A DNA stretch of 64,000 bases from Paracoccus methylovorus (GTDB taxonomy: Bacteria > Pseudomonadota > Alphaproteobacteria > Rhodobacterales > Rhodobacteraceae): the NCBI RefSeq assembly GCF_016919705.1, contig NZ_CP070371.1:773501-837500 (forward strand), read 5' to 3'. A program made the position numbers and the translations under genes. Below the pieces are notes generated by a model. That model was not told where the DNA came from and searched no databases. It was given only the letters and a program-made list of their open reading frames with translations. This document shows positions 38,555-44,957 of this stretch, one piece after another. Within the stretch, counting starts at the first letter, position 1. Every line of letters starts with the position of its first letter.

Positions 38555-38583
38555 AAGATAGTTCAGATAAAATGGACTGTCAA
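38555..38583 (-). promoter_or_regulatory. leftward early promoter
   Basis: On the minus strand TTGACA (38583-38578), a 17-bp spacer and TATCTT (38560-38555): a near-consensus sigma-70 promoter. The spacer is filled by a 19-bp operator shared with the cro promoter. It drives the lipoprotein-to-integrase operon. Confidence 0.8.
38560..38578. promoter_or_regulatory. phage repressor operator, left copy 1
   Basis: AGTTCAGATAAAATGGACT on the plus strand; lies between -35 and -10 of the leftward promoter, overlapping one base of each hexamer, so a bound repressor would block RNA polymerase. Confidence 0.8.
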
Positions 38584-38589
38584 ATAGAA

Positions 38590-38608
38590 AGTTCAGATTA
38601 ATTGGACT
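38590..38608. promoter_or_regulatory. phage repressor operator, left copy 2
   Basis: AGTTCAGATTAATTGGACT, 16 of 19 bases equal to copy 1 and starting exactly 30 bp from it (about three helical turns), just upstream of the -35 box. Suited to cooperative binding. Confidence 0.75.
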
Positions 38609-38726
38609 GGTGCGATTCGCCCGTGCTATCCTGCCCCTGCCAGCGCCAGGCTTCGGCGCATGGAAAAGCCCCGCGCGGGGCGGGGCTGGGGTGGGAAACA
38701 AGAAGGTGGGGGAGACGGTGCCGAAA

Positions 38727-39635
38727 CTACGCTTGCGACTGTTGAGCCAGCCTAGCGCTTATTGCGTGGAAGGTTTTTATGGGGCCATCAACCGCCCTGG
38801 TGGTCTTGCCCGTCAATGTAATCGTTAAGCCCTCGGCATAGGCGCGCTTGTAATTGTTCCCGGGTTGGTCGAAAGCGGGGTCAGCGATGACAACAGGGAA
38901 GACCCGGCCATCATCTTCGGGGTCATACACGAACATTGTCCGTCGTTGATCCCGCAGACCTTCAACGCGAAATGTCATTTCTAGGAGGTCGCTGACCTCA
39001 AGTTCTTCTTTAGCTCGGATCGCATCTGCTGTTGCTTCATCAACCTGCGTTGCATCGCCGTAACCTGATGATGTTGAGAACGATGAGGCGGATCTCCCCA
39101 CCGGAGTAACCGCGAACTTTGCGGCTCCATGCAACGCTAAGGCTTGCTGGTGCAGCAGCGCGCGGATGCTTTCACGCTCTCGTTGACGATCAGCGTATAT
39201 TGCTTCGCGCTCGCGCTGCCTGTCATCATGGTCCCGCACGCGCTCGGCCGCCAGAAGATCAATCATCTTGTCCATCAGGAGGTCTGCTTCTCGCCGTCTG
39301 CCGCCGAACCAAAGCATAACATAGTTCACAAAGTGTTCTACAAGATTGGCTTGGATAGCGTCCGAAAAGTGAGGCCATAGCGGCAACAAGCTGGGGGCGA
39401 CTTGAGCAATCCAAGTCAGTTCGTAACTGCCCGCTCGAGGTTCACCAACAGTCAGAACTAAAGTGGTTTCACGCGGTTTTTTAAGCTGGACGACTCCAGT
39501 CTCCAGCGCCGCGAAAAGTGAAGAAACGATTGCATCTAAGCCAACCAGTGCGGGGCCAAGATGCCGGGCAGGCAAGCGGTGTTGCGCGGCCAAAATGCCA
39601 TCGTATGAAAACGCACCGGCAGCAATATCACTCAT
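38727..39635 (-). CDS. phage protein of unknown function, 302 residues
   Basis: Starts MSDIAAGAFSYDGILAAQHR. An N-terminal beta-rich region (ETTLVLTVGEPRAGSYELTW), a helical middle with charged RVRDHDDRQREREAIYADRQ coiled-coil, and a C-terminal beta domain (FRVEGLRDQRRTMFVYDPED, KRAYAEGLTITLTGKTTRAV) follow. No family could be named with confidence. It is the last of three genes read leftwards from near the repressor gene and lies outside the operator-controlled operon, so it could be expressed in the lysogen. Confidence 0.6.
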   Translation of the reverse strand: MSDIAAGAFSYDGILAAQHRLPARHLGPALVGLDAIVSSLFAALETGVVQLKKPRETTLVLTVGEPRAGSYELTWIAQVAPSLLPLWPHFSDAIQANLVEHFVNYVMLWFGGRRREADLLMDKMIDLLAAERVRDHDDRQREREAIYADRQRERESIRALLHQQALALHGAAKFAVTPVGRSASSFSTSSGYGDATQVDEATADAIRAKEELEVSDLLEMTFRVEGLRDQRRTMFVYDPEDDGRVFPVVIADPAFDQPGNNYKRAYAEGLTITLTGKTTRAVDGPIKTFHAISARLAQQSQA

Positions 39636-39639
39636 TCCC

Positions 39640-39870
39640 TCACCCCTCACTCACCTTCCGCAGCTTCTCTGCTACCTTCCGCGCGATGACGCCCGTGATC
39701 CGGCTGCGCTGCCGCCCGTCCGCGATGCCCTGATACTCATCCGCAATCCGCGCCATCTGCTCCGGCGTTGCGCCCATGGACTGGATCGTCAGCACCACCA
39801 GCGCGGCCCCGGCGTCCTGCGTCTCGGCCAATTCGGCCTTGAGCGCGGCTACGCGGTCAGCGGGGGTCAT
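39640..39870 (-). CDS. small phage protein of unknown function
   Basis: 76 residues from MTPADRVAALKAELAETQDA, helical, with GRQRSRITGVIARKVAEKLR at the C-terminus. Overlaps the upstream membrane-protein gene by four bases. No family known. Confidence 0.55.
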   Translation of the reverse strand: MTPADRVAALKAELAETQDAGAALVVLTIQSMGATPEQMARIADEYQGIADGRQRSRITGVIARKVAEKLRKVSEG

Positions 39871-40148
39871 GGGTTGTCCCTTTCTCGCCCTTGAGCGGTC
39901 AAGGAGCCGTGGCGGGCCTGAATTTCGGCGCGTTTCATGTCGGTCCATGCCGCGAGTAGTTTACTGCATCCATGAAGTGCTGGGCGTGCAGCCCAGAGCG
40001 AAATTGCCGTCCCAACGAGGAACAGCAGGAATGCAATCCAGACGCTTTCGGTATCGCTGCCATAGAACGGATCTTCAACACTGGTAAAAGCCAATGCGGC
40101 GCCAATCGCCAAGGCCGCGCCCGCAATAGCCAAAAATGATCTTATCAC
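39867..40148 (-). CDS. small two-helix membrane protein
   Basis: 93 residues from a GTG start (MIRSFLAIAGAALAIGAALA). Two hydrophobic segments (residues 4-21 and about 35-52) and a basic soluble tail. Could be holin-like by size and topology, but its place next to the repressor argues for a lysogeny or exclusion role; neither is proven. A LexA-type site lies 41 bp upstream. Confidence 0.6.
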   Translation of the reverse strand: MIRSFLAIAGAALAIGAALAFTSVEDPFYGSDTESVWIAFLLFLVGTAISLWAARPALHGCSKLLAAWTDMKRAEIQARHGSLTAQGRERDNP

Positions 40149-40189
40149 GTTTCACCTGTCCTTTTCGTCAGGTCGCCGTATGGGCGAAT

Positions 40190-40204
40190 GTTCGCCTAAT
40201 GTTC
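40190..40204 (-). promoter_or_regulatory. candidate SOS box (GAAC-N7-GAAC)
   Basis: GTTCGCCTAATGTTC on the plus strand, i.e. GAAC-N7-GAAC read towards the membrane-protein gene. This is the LexA-binding form known for Paracoccus and other alphaproteobacteria. A pattern of eight fixed bases is expected once or twice by chance in 64 kb, but here it falls in a short promoter-size gap. Confidence 0.45.
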
Positions 40205-40282
40205 TCGCGTGGAGAGAGGAATCGGGGGTAGGCATGTCGAAGGTGATGTTCATGGTGGCGCGGATAGCTCGCTCCTTCGGTG

Positions 40283-40624
40283 TCAGCTTGAACTTTCTTT
40301 TCGATCCCATTCACTGGTTGCGGCTTCGAGTGCGGGGAAGAGCCGATCCTGAACGTCGCCCGGAAGCTGAGCGAAATCGCCGTTCATCATGAACTGGAAG
40401 TCGATCCGGTGAGCCCGGAAGAGGTATTTCATGAGGTCGCGATTTGGGTAGGTTGAGCCGGCCATCGCGTTGCTTAGGACAGTTTTTGAAATGCCCGCTG
40501 CGCTCGCCAGGTCCTTCTGCTGTTGCAGACCAGAGGCAACGAATGCTGCCCGCAGGCGGATCGCGGTTGCCTCCAAGCCCATATCATTAAGGCGGGCGAG
40601 TTTTGCTTTGGTTTCAATGTCCAT
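40283..40624 (-). CDS. CI-like phage repressor (XRE helix-turn-helix)
   Basis: 113 residues; the HTH covers KDLASAAGISKTVLSNAMAG, with a short C-terminal part (FQFMMNGDFAQLPGDVQDRL). It has no LexA-type peptidase domain, so inactivation must work without RecA self-cleavage, for example by an antirepressor. Divergent from the Cro-like gene, with operators in the gap. Likely maintains lysogeny. Confidence 0.82.
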   Translation of the reverse strand: MDIETKAKLARLNDMGLEATAIRLRAAFVASGLQQQKDLASAAGISKTVLSNAMAGSTYPNRDLMKYLFRAHRIDFQFMMNGDFAQLPGDVQDRLFPALEAATSEWDRKESSS

Positions 40625-40642
40625 GGCGCGAGTATTCTCTGC

Positions 40643-40661
40643 AATTCAGAAAAATTGAACC
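40643..40661. promoter_or_regulatory. phage operator, degenerate copy near the repressor start
   Basis: AATTCAGAAAAATTGAACC matches the 19-bp operator at 14 positions and lies 20 bp before the repressor start codon, where binding would shut off repressor synthesis. A perfect half-site ATCTGAAC also occurs at 40669-40676. Confidence 0.55.
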
Positions 40662-40677
40662 AACGACGATCTGAACA

Positions 40678-40706
40678 TTGAAAGTCCAGATAATCTGAAC
40701 TAATGT
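40678..40706 (+). promoter_or_regulatory. cro promoter (PR-like)
   Basis: TTGAAA (40678-40683), 17-bp spacer, TAATGT (40701-40706). The expected transcription start, about 7 bp further, coincides with the cro ATG at 40713, so the message would be leaderless. The spacer is exactly filled by an operator, as in the leftward promoter. Confidence 0.75.
40683..40701. promoter_or_regulatory. phage repressor operator in the cro promoter
   Basis: AGTCCAGATAATCTGAACT; its reverse complement AGTTCAGATTATCTGGACT differs from the left operators at a few central positions. Same orientation and same position relative to the promoter as the left copy 1. Confidence 0.8.
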
Positions 40707-40712
40707 GGTGGC

Positions 40713-40952
40713 ATGGATAAGAACGCCACCCCTACCGCCTCCAGCATCTGCGACAAGGTTGGCCGCGCGAACATTGCGGCAGCCGTCAGAGTTGGCGCGA
40801 CCGCCGTAAGCAATGCCGCCGTCGATAACCGGTTTCCGGCGCGCTGGTTCTTCGCTGTGAAAGAGCTGTGCGACCAAGCGGGAATCGATTGCCCGGAACA
40901 TCTGTTCAGCTTCATTCCGGTCACGAAAACCCCCGAGGGGGCGACGCGATGA
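40713..40952 (+). CDS. Cro-like regulator
   Basis: 79 residues. An HTH of the YdaS/Cro type lies at NIAAAVRVGATAVSNAAVDN followed by RFPARWFFAVKELCDQAGID. First rightward gene after the switch, starting at or next to its transcription start. Likely lowers repressor synthesis at induction. Overlaps the next gene by ATGA. Confidence 0.78.
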   Translation: MDKNATPTASSICDKVGRANIAAAVRVGATAVSNAAVDNRFPARWFFAVKELCDQAGIDCPEHLFSFIPVTKTPEGATR

Positions 40953-41254
40953 ACGCCGCCCCCTCTGATCAAAATGCTCGTCTTGTTCGCTCTGCACAGG
41001 TGAACAACAGCACAGGATCAACTCAAATGTCTTTTCCCAAAGTTTTTGAACCGCGCACATTTCGCGCGCGCTTCGCCACGTTCTGGTCGGACTTCATCCG
41101 GGCGAACTACCGCAATCCCGAAGAGGTATCGGTCGCGTTCGGCGTGACCTTCCAGACAGCACTGAACTGGTGGAACGGCGCGAACCGCCCATCGGGCGAT
41201 GTGGTCGCGCTGGCCGGGCGCCGGTTCATGGATTTCATGGAGGGCAGGGGATGA
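40949..41254 (+). CDS. HTH-like early phage regulator
   Basis: 101 residues. The segment NPEEVSVAFGVTFQTALNWW followed by NGANRPSGDVVALAGRRF looks like a helix-turn-helix with the Trp-rich recognition region common in phage CII/Cro-type proteins. By position it corresponds to lambda cII. Overlapping start and stop with both neighbours. Confidence 0.65.
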   Translation: MNAAPSDQNARLVRSAQVNNSTGSTQMSFPKVFEPRTFRARFATFWSDFIRANYRNPEEVSVAFGVTFQTALNWWNGANRPSGDVVALAGRRFMDFMEGRG

Positions 41255-41409
41255 TCCTCGCGCTCTCGATGCTCAAGACCCTGGTGACAGGGATGATCAT
41301 GATTTTTGTGGGGCTGGCTTTCCTGCCCCACTTCGGCGCCGCGCGCCTGACCTCCCTGCAAAAGTTTTTGACTGAGGAGATCGAGCGCCGGGAAAGGAAA
41401 TCCCAATGA
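41251..41409 (+). CDS. 52-residue single-span membrane protein
   Basis: Starts MILALSMLKTLVTGMIMIFV, one hydrophobic helix, then FLTEEIERRERKSQ as a charged cytosolic tail. Start overlaps the preceding stop (ATGA) and its stop overlaps the next start, so it is embedded in a coupled operon. Function unknown. Confidence 0.6.
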   Translation: MILALSMLKTLVTGMIMIFVGLAFLPHFGAARLTSLQKFLTEEIERRERKSQ

Positions 41410-41720
41410 GCCTTCCGAAATTCCAGATCACGGTCGAGACCGAAGCCGGCACCGTCAGCCATGTGATTCGTGCCGCCGACAAGCGCGCGGCGATGGAACG
41501 CGCCCTGCTCCCGTATCCCGGCGCGATGGTCGTCAGGGTGGACCAGTTGTCCAGCGCTCAACCCGATGCCCCGAAGGTAACGCGGCTCAAGCCCGCCGAC
41601 CGGGCGCGGCAAGAGATGATCGGCATGTTGAAGCGGCAGGGTTATTCGCTGGCCGATATATCCGACGCGCTCAACATCTCCATGGATCGGGCGCTGGCGC
41701 TGCTGGAGGCGGCGGCGTGA
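41406..41720 (+). CDS. phage protein with C-terminal HTH-like helices
   Basis: 104 residues. N-terminal beta strands (FQITVETEAGTVSHVIRAAD) and a C-terminal QEMIGMLKRQGYSLADISDA with LNISMDRALALLEAAA that looks like a winged or simple HTH. Unknown function; may regulate the early operon. Confidence 0.55.
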   Translation: MSLPKFQITVETEAGTVSHVIRAADKRAAMERALLPYPGAMVVRVDQLSSAQPDAPKVTRLKPADRARQEMIGMLKRQGYSLADISDALNISMDRALALLEAAA

Positions 41721-41788
41721 TGAGCGAGTCGCAATTCGTAACCATTTGCGCCCTGCTGGCGCTGCTCGATGCGGGGAGGGCGGTGTAA
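41720..41788 (+). CDS. possible 22-residue hydrophobic peptide
   Basis: ATG overlapping the preceding stop (TGATG) opens MSESQFVTICALLALLDAGR and AV, and its stop overlaps the next ATG (TAATG). The perfect overlap at both ends favours translation, at least for coupling, but so short a frame may be chance. Confidence 0.35.
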   Translation: MSESQFVTICALLALLDAGRAV

Positions 41789-42441
41789 TGCCAGCGTATC
41801 GTTCCCCGGCCGAGGCCGAGATCCGCGAGCCCGTCGTCGCCCGCTTGCGCGAGTTGATGCCGGCGGCACGGATCATCCACGAGATTCAGAGCGCGTGCCA
41901 AGGCCCGACGCGCATCGATGTGCTGGCCGTGACCCCGGATCGCATCGCCGCCGTCGAGATCAAGAGCAGCCGCGACAAGCTGGATCGGCTTCCGGCCCAG
42001 TTGGAGGCGATGTACGGTTGTGCGCACCATCCCATTGTCGCGCTGCACGGCAAGCACTTCACGGTGACCGAGACCCCGAACTACGGCACTTGGGTCAGCG
42101 CGCCCAAGTCAGCGGGCTACGGCATGGTCTGGGGCTTCGATCTGCCGCAGGTCCACGGATCCGAGCAATACCTGCGACACGAGATCCATGACAGGTGGGC
42201 GAAGTGGCGGGCCTGCGCGCCGTCTGGCGCTATCGACATGCTGTGGCGTGACGAACTCCGGGCCATCGTCGCGCGCCGCGACCTGAGCAGCCGCACCAGC
42301 AAGCTCACCATGCCCGAGTTGATCGACTTGATGCAGTGGAACCTGACTGGCGCCTGTCTCACGCGCGAGGTCTGCGCCGCGTTGCGCGCCCGGCAGTGTC
42401 CCGAGGCCGATCCTCCGGTTACCGATGCGGGGAGGGCGTGA
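41788..42441 (+). CDS. PDDEXK-type nuclease (MmcB/VRR-like)
   Basis: 217 residues. The N-terminal domain carries RIDVLAVTPDRIAAVEIKSS, the D-x(n)-ExK catalytic pattern, after a first helix with E (HEIQSACQG). Such nucleases of alphaproteobacteria repair or process DNA. The C-terminal 100 residues (ELRAIVARRDLSSRTSKLTM) may bind DNA. Start overlaps the preceding stop; its own stop overlaps the methyltransferase-like gene. Confidence 0.7.
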   Translation: MPAYRSPAEAEIREPVVARLRELMPAARIIHEIQSACQGPTRIDVLAVTPDRIAAVEIKSSRDKLDRLPAQLEAMYGCAHHPIVALHGKHFTVTETPNYGTWVSAPKSAGYGMVWGFDLPQVHGSEQYLRHEIHDRWAKWRACAPSGAIDMLWRDELRAIVARRDLSSRTSKLTMPELIDLMQWNLTGACLTREVCAALRARQCPEADPPVTDAGRA

Positions 42442-43043
42442 TGCGGGTGCTGATAGCTTGCGAATATTCCGGCCGCGTCCGCGATGCCTTCCTGGCTCTG
42501 GGCCACGACGCCATGTCCTGCGACCTGTTGCCGACCGAGGCACCGGGGCCGCACTACCAGGGCGATGTGCTGCGACTGCTGAGCGATCCGTGGGATCTGG
42601 TCATTGCGCATCCGCCCTGCACCAGGCTTTGCAACAGCGGCGTGCGCTGGCTTGCCGAGCGGGATCTGTGGGACGACATGCGCGCCGGCGCCGAGTTCTT
42701 CATGGCCTGCCTCAACGCCAATGCGTCAATGGTGGCGGTCGAAAACCCGGTGATGCACAAATACGCGCGGGCCATCGTCGGGCGCGGCCCCGACTTTACC
42801 GTCCAGCCCTGGCAATTCGGGGACCCTGCGAAGAAACGCACGTGCTTCTGGACGCGCGGCCTGCCGCCATTGCGCCCGACCAGTGACATGCAGGCGTCCG
42901 ACGCCAGAGCGGATTGCCACCTGGCATCCCCCGGCCCGGATCGCTGGAAAGAGCGCAGCCGGACCTATCCCGGCATCGCGCAGGCCATGGCCATGCAATG
43001 GGGCGGCACTGACCTGGTGCAGATGATGGAGGCCGCAGAATGA
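42441..43043 (+). CDS. C5-cytosine methyltransferase-like protein without a target recognition domain
   Basis: 200 residues. Motif I VLIACEYSGRVRDAF, motif IV AHPPCTRLCNSGVRW with the catalytic Cys in PPC, and motif VI VAVENPV are in the right order. After these only about 90 residues remain, too few for the usual recognition domain and motifs IX-X. Similar short proteins occur in phages. It may need a partner, act on a simple target or on free nucleotides. Confidence 0.72.
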   Translation: MRVLIACEYSGRVRDAFLALGHDAMSCDLLPTEAPGPHYQGDVLRLLSDPWDLVIAHPPCTRLCNSGVRWLAERDLWDDMRAGAEFFMACLNANASMVAVENPVMHKYARAIVGRGPDFTVQPWQFGDPAKKRTCFWTRGLPPLRPTSDMQASDARADCHLASPGPDRWKERSRTYPGIAQAMAMQWGGTDLVQMMEAAE

Positions 43044-43357
43044 CGCTGACCGCCCCCGCCCACCTGCGCGCGACGCCGCATTTCCGTCAGCGTGTCGCAT
43101 CCAGAATTTCACCTGATGTCTGCGCCGATACATTGGCAGGTGCCATCTTGCAGGCCATCGCGGAGGATCTGACTGACCTCGTGCGGTTCACCTGCCGCAG
43201 CTACACCGGCGCGCCGGTCTATCGATTCCATGTCGACGGCCGAGGCACGTTTTACGCCGTGGTTTCCCCGGCAAAGGACACGGTTATCACCGTGATCGAG
43301 CCCGGCGGCATCATTTACCGGGGCGGGAAGCGCAAGCCCAAGAGGTTGCGCGGATGA
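43040..43357 (+). CDS. phage protein of unknown function
   Basis: 105 residues; RATPHFRQRVASRISPDVCA and ITVIEPGGIIYRGGKRKPKR at the ends. A compact alpha-beta fold of the toxin-like RelE/ParE size is possible (RFHVDGRGTFYAVVSPAKDT) but not shown. Overlaps both neighbours. Confidence 0.5.
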   Translation: MTLTAPAHLRATPHFRQRVASRISPDVCADTLAGAILQAIAEDLTDLVRFTCRSYTGAPVYRFHVDGRGTFYAVVSPAKDTVITVIEPGGIIYRGGKRKPKRLRG

Positions 43358-43554
43358 AGGCCACCACAGATCAGAAGCGGCGCTTCATGGCCGCAGTTCG
43401 TTCCGGGCGGATGATGTTTGGCGAGATCGTCAAAGTCTCCGGCCTGACCTTCCAGCATGTGTTCGACATCTATGCCGAGGGCGTCACCGCAGGGCGGTTG
43501 CGCATGGGCGACGACGCGCCGGGGTTTCGGTTTATCGAGGAGGTCAGGCAGTGA
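43354..43554 (+). CDS. small HTH-like phage protein
   Basis: 66 residues; GRMMFGEIVKVSGLTFQHVF resembles a helix-turn-helix. Function unknown. Coupled to the N6-adenine methyltransferase-like gene downstream. Confidence 0.5.
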   Translation: MKATTDQKRRFMAAVRSGRMMFGEIVKVSGLTFQHVFDIYAEGVTAGRLRMGDDAPGFRFIEEVRQ

Positions 43555-44252
43555 CCGCACCATCGGCCAAGCCGCTATTCCGCGCAATACGCTCCAAGCG
43601 TATCGCTGTCCCCGTGCCTGCGTTGTTTGGCAGTCTGCCCGTAGCAGAACGCCCCGCCCGTGCTGACGCGCGCCGTGCCGAAGATTTCTACCCGACCGGC
43701 CAGCCCGAGGCGATCCGCGGGCTGCTGGCCCGTGATGGCGACCGGATTCGGGCATGCGACAGCGTGTGGGAACCAGCCTGCGGCGATGGCGCGCTAGTGC
43801 GCGAGATTCGCGGCGTTGGAATTCCCTGCTGCGCCTCTGACCTGATCGACCGGGGATGCCCCGATAGCTGGCAGGCCGATTTTTACAGCTGTCTGCGCAG
43901 CCTGGGCAAGGCGATCATCACCAATCCGCCATATTGCGAGATCAATGCACGCGACGGCCACGGGCGTTGGCTGCGGCACACGCTGGATATGCCAGGCTGG
44001 GATTATCTGGCGTTGCTGCTGTCCTGGGACTGGCCGGCGGCGCGAGCCAACGGGTTGGGTGCGTTGCTGGAGGCTAACCCGTTCTCATACTGCTACCTGA
44101 TGCGCTGGAAACTCGACTTCACGGGCGAGGGCTCACCGCCCCAGCGCAACGCATGGTTCGTGTGGATTCGGGATTGGCCCGAGGTGCCGATGCAGATGCG
44201 GTTTATGGACCGCAAGGATGGCGACAGCCTGATGCAGGAGGACCTGATCTGA
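43551..44252 (+). CDS. DNA N6-adenine methyltransferase-like protein
   Basis: 233 residues. Motif I VWEPACGDGALVREI and the catalytic motif ITNPPYCE (NPPY) define an adenine-N6 type methyltransferase of the phage variety. It may protect phage DNA from host restriction. Two methyltransferase-like genes within 1.2 kb suggest an anti-restriction role for the cluster. Confidence 0.82.
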   Translation: MTAPSAKPLFRAIRSKRIAVPVPALFGSLPVAERPARADARRAEDFYPTGQPEAIRGLLARDGDRIRACDSVWEPACGDGALVREIRGVGIPCCASDLIDRGCPDSWQADFYSCLRSLGKAIITNPPYCEINARDGHGRWLRHTLDMPGWDYLALLLSWDWPAARANGLGALLEANPFSYCYLMRWKLDFTGEGSPPQRNAWFVWIRDWPEVPMQMRFMDRKDGDSLMQEDLI

Positions 44253-44635
44253 TGATCCTCCGCGTAACCCTGCCATGGGCGAAAACTTCGGAGCTATCCG
44301 CGAACTCGCGGCTGAACTGGAGCAAGCGCGCCCGCAAGGTGAAGGCGCAGCGCAAGCTGGCTGATGCGCTGGCGCGCGAGGCCGGCTGGCACAAGGCCCG
44401 CATACCTGCCGATGCAGAGCTGCACATGACCCTGATTTATTGCCCGCCCAGCAGCGTCGTCACCGTGGACGACGACAACGTGGTGACCGCGAACAAGGGC
44501 GCCCGCGATGCCCTCGCGGCTGTGCTGCGCATTGATGACGGCCGGATCAGGCTGCAAGCCCCAGTGCGGGGTGAGCGGTGCCGCGACGGTGCGGTGATCG
44601 TCGAGATTGAAATTCATGGAGGCGATGATGTGTAA
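44252..44635 (+). CDS. RusA-family Holliday-junction resolvase
   Basis: 127 residues. The family's acidic motif is VTVDDDNVVTANKGARDALA (DxDN) with a later Asp in LRIDDGRIRL; the N-terminal basic stretch SRLNWSKRARKVKAQRKLAD precedes it. Resolves recombination or replication branches before packaging. Confidence 0.78.
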   Translation: MILRVTLPWAKTSELSANSRLNWSKRARKVKAQRKLADALAREAGWHKARIPADAELHMTLIYCPPSSVVTVDDDNVVTANKGARDALAAVLRIDDGRIRLQAPVRGERCRDGAVIVEIEIHGGDDV

Positions 44636-44957
44636 CCAGTTCACCCTGTCGCGGCATCAGGTTCCAGAGCCGCCGTATGGCAGCAAGGCGTGGTTCGACT
44701 GGCTGCGTTGGATGGTCGCGGTGATGAACCCCGATGATCCGCAGTTTCATTTCGTCGCGTCCTTGCTGTCCAGCGCAGCGCGCTATGGGCGGCTGACGGA
44801 AAAGCAGGCTGCTGCCGGAAACCGCGCAATCGAGCGTATCACGGATGCCTACGAGGCCGGCGACCTGCTGTGCCTTAAGACCGGGAACGCCCCCGCCGAG
44901 GTGGTGCCGCTCGCCCCGCGCTTGGCCATCGACAACACCGGGGGCGGGAATGCGTGA
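44628..44957 (+). CDS. phage early protein of unknown function
   Basis: 109 residues from MCNQFTLSRHQVPEPPYGSK; GGAGG at 44618-44622 fixes the second of two adjacent ATGs. Helices KQAAAGNRAIERITDAYEAG at the centre. Overlaps the replication gene by eight bases. Confidence 0.55.
   Translation: MCNQFTLSRHQVPEPPYGSKAWFDWLRWMVAVMNPDDPQFHFVASLLSSAARYGRLTEKQAAAGNRAIERITDAYEAGDLLCLKTGNAPAEVVPLAPRLAIDNTGGGNA

Noticed and set aside
38170..40148. Lysis cassette (holin, endolysin, Rz/Rz1) from the lipoprotein and two small membrane proteins
   Set aside because: No endolysin gene accompanies them and they lie in early or lysogenic transcription units, not the late operon.
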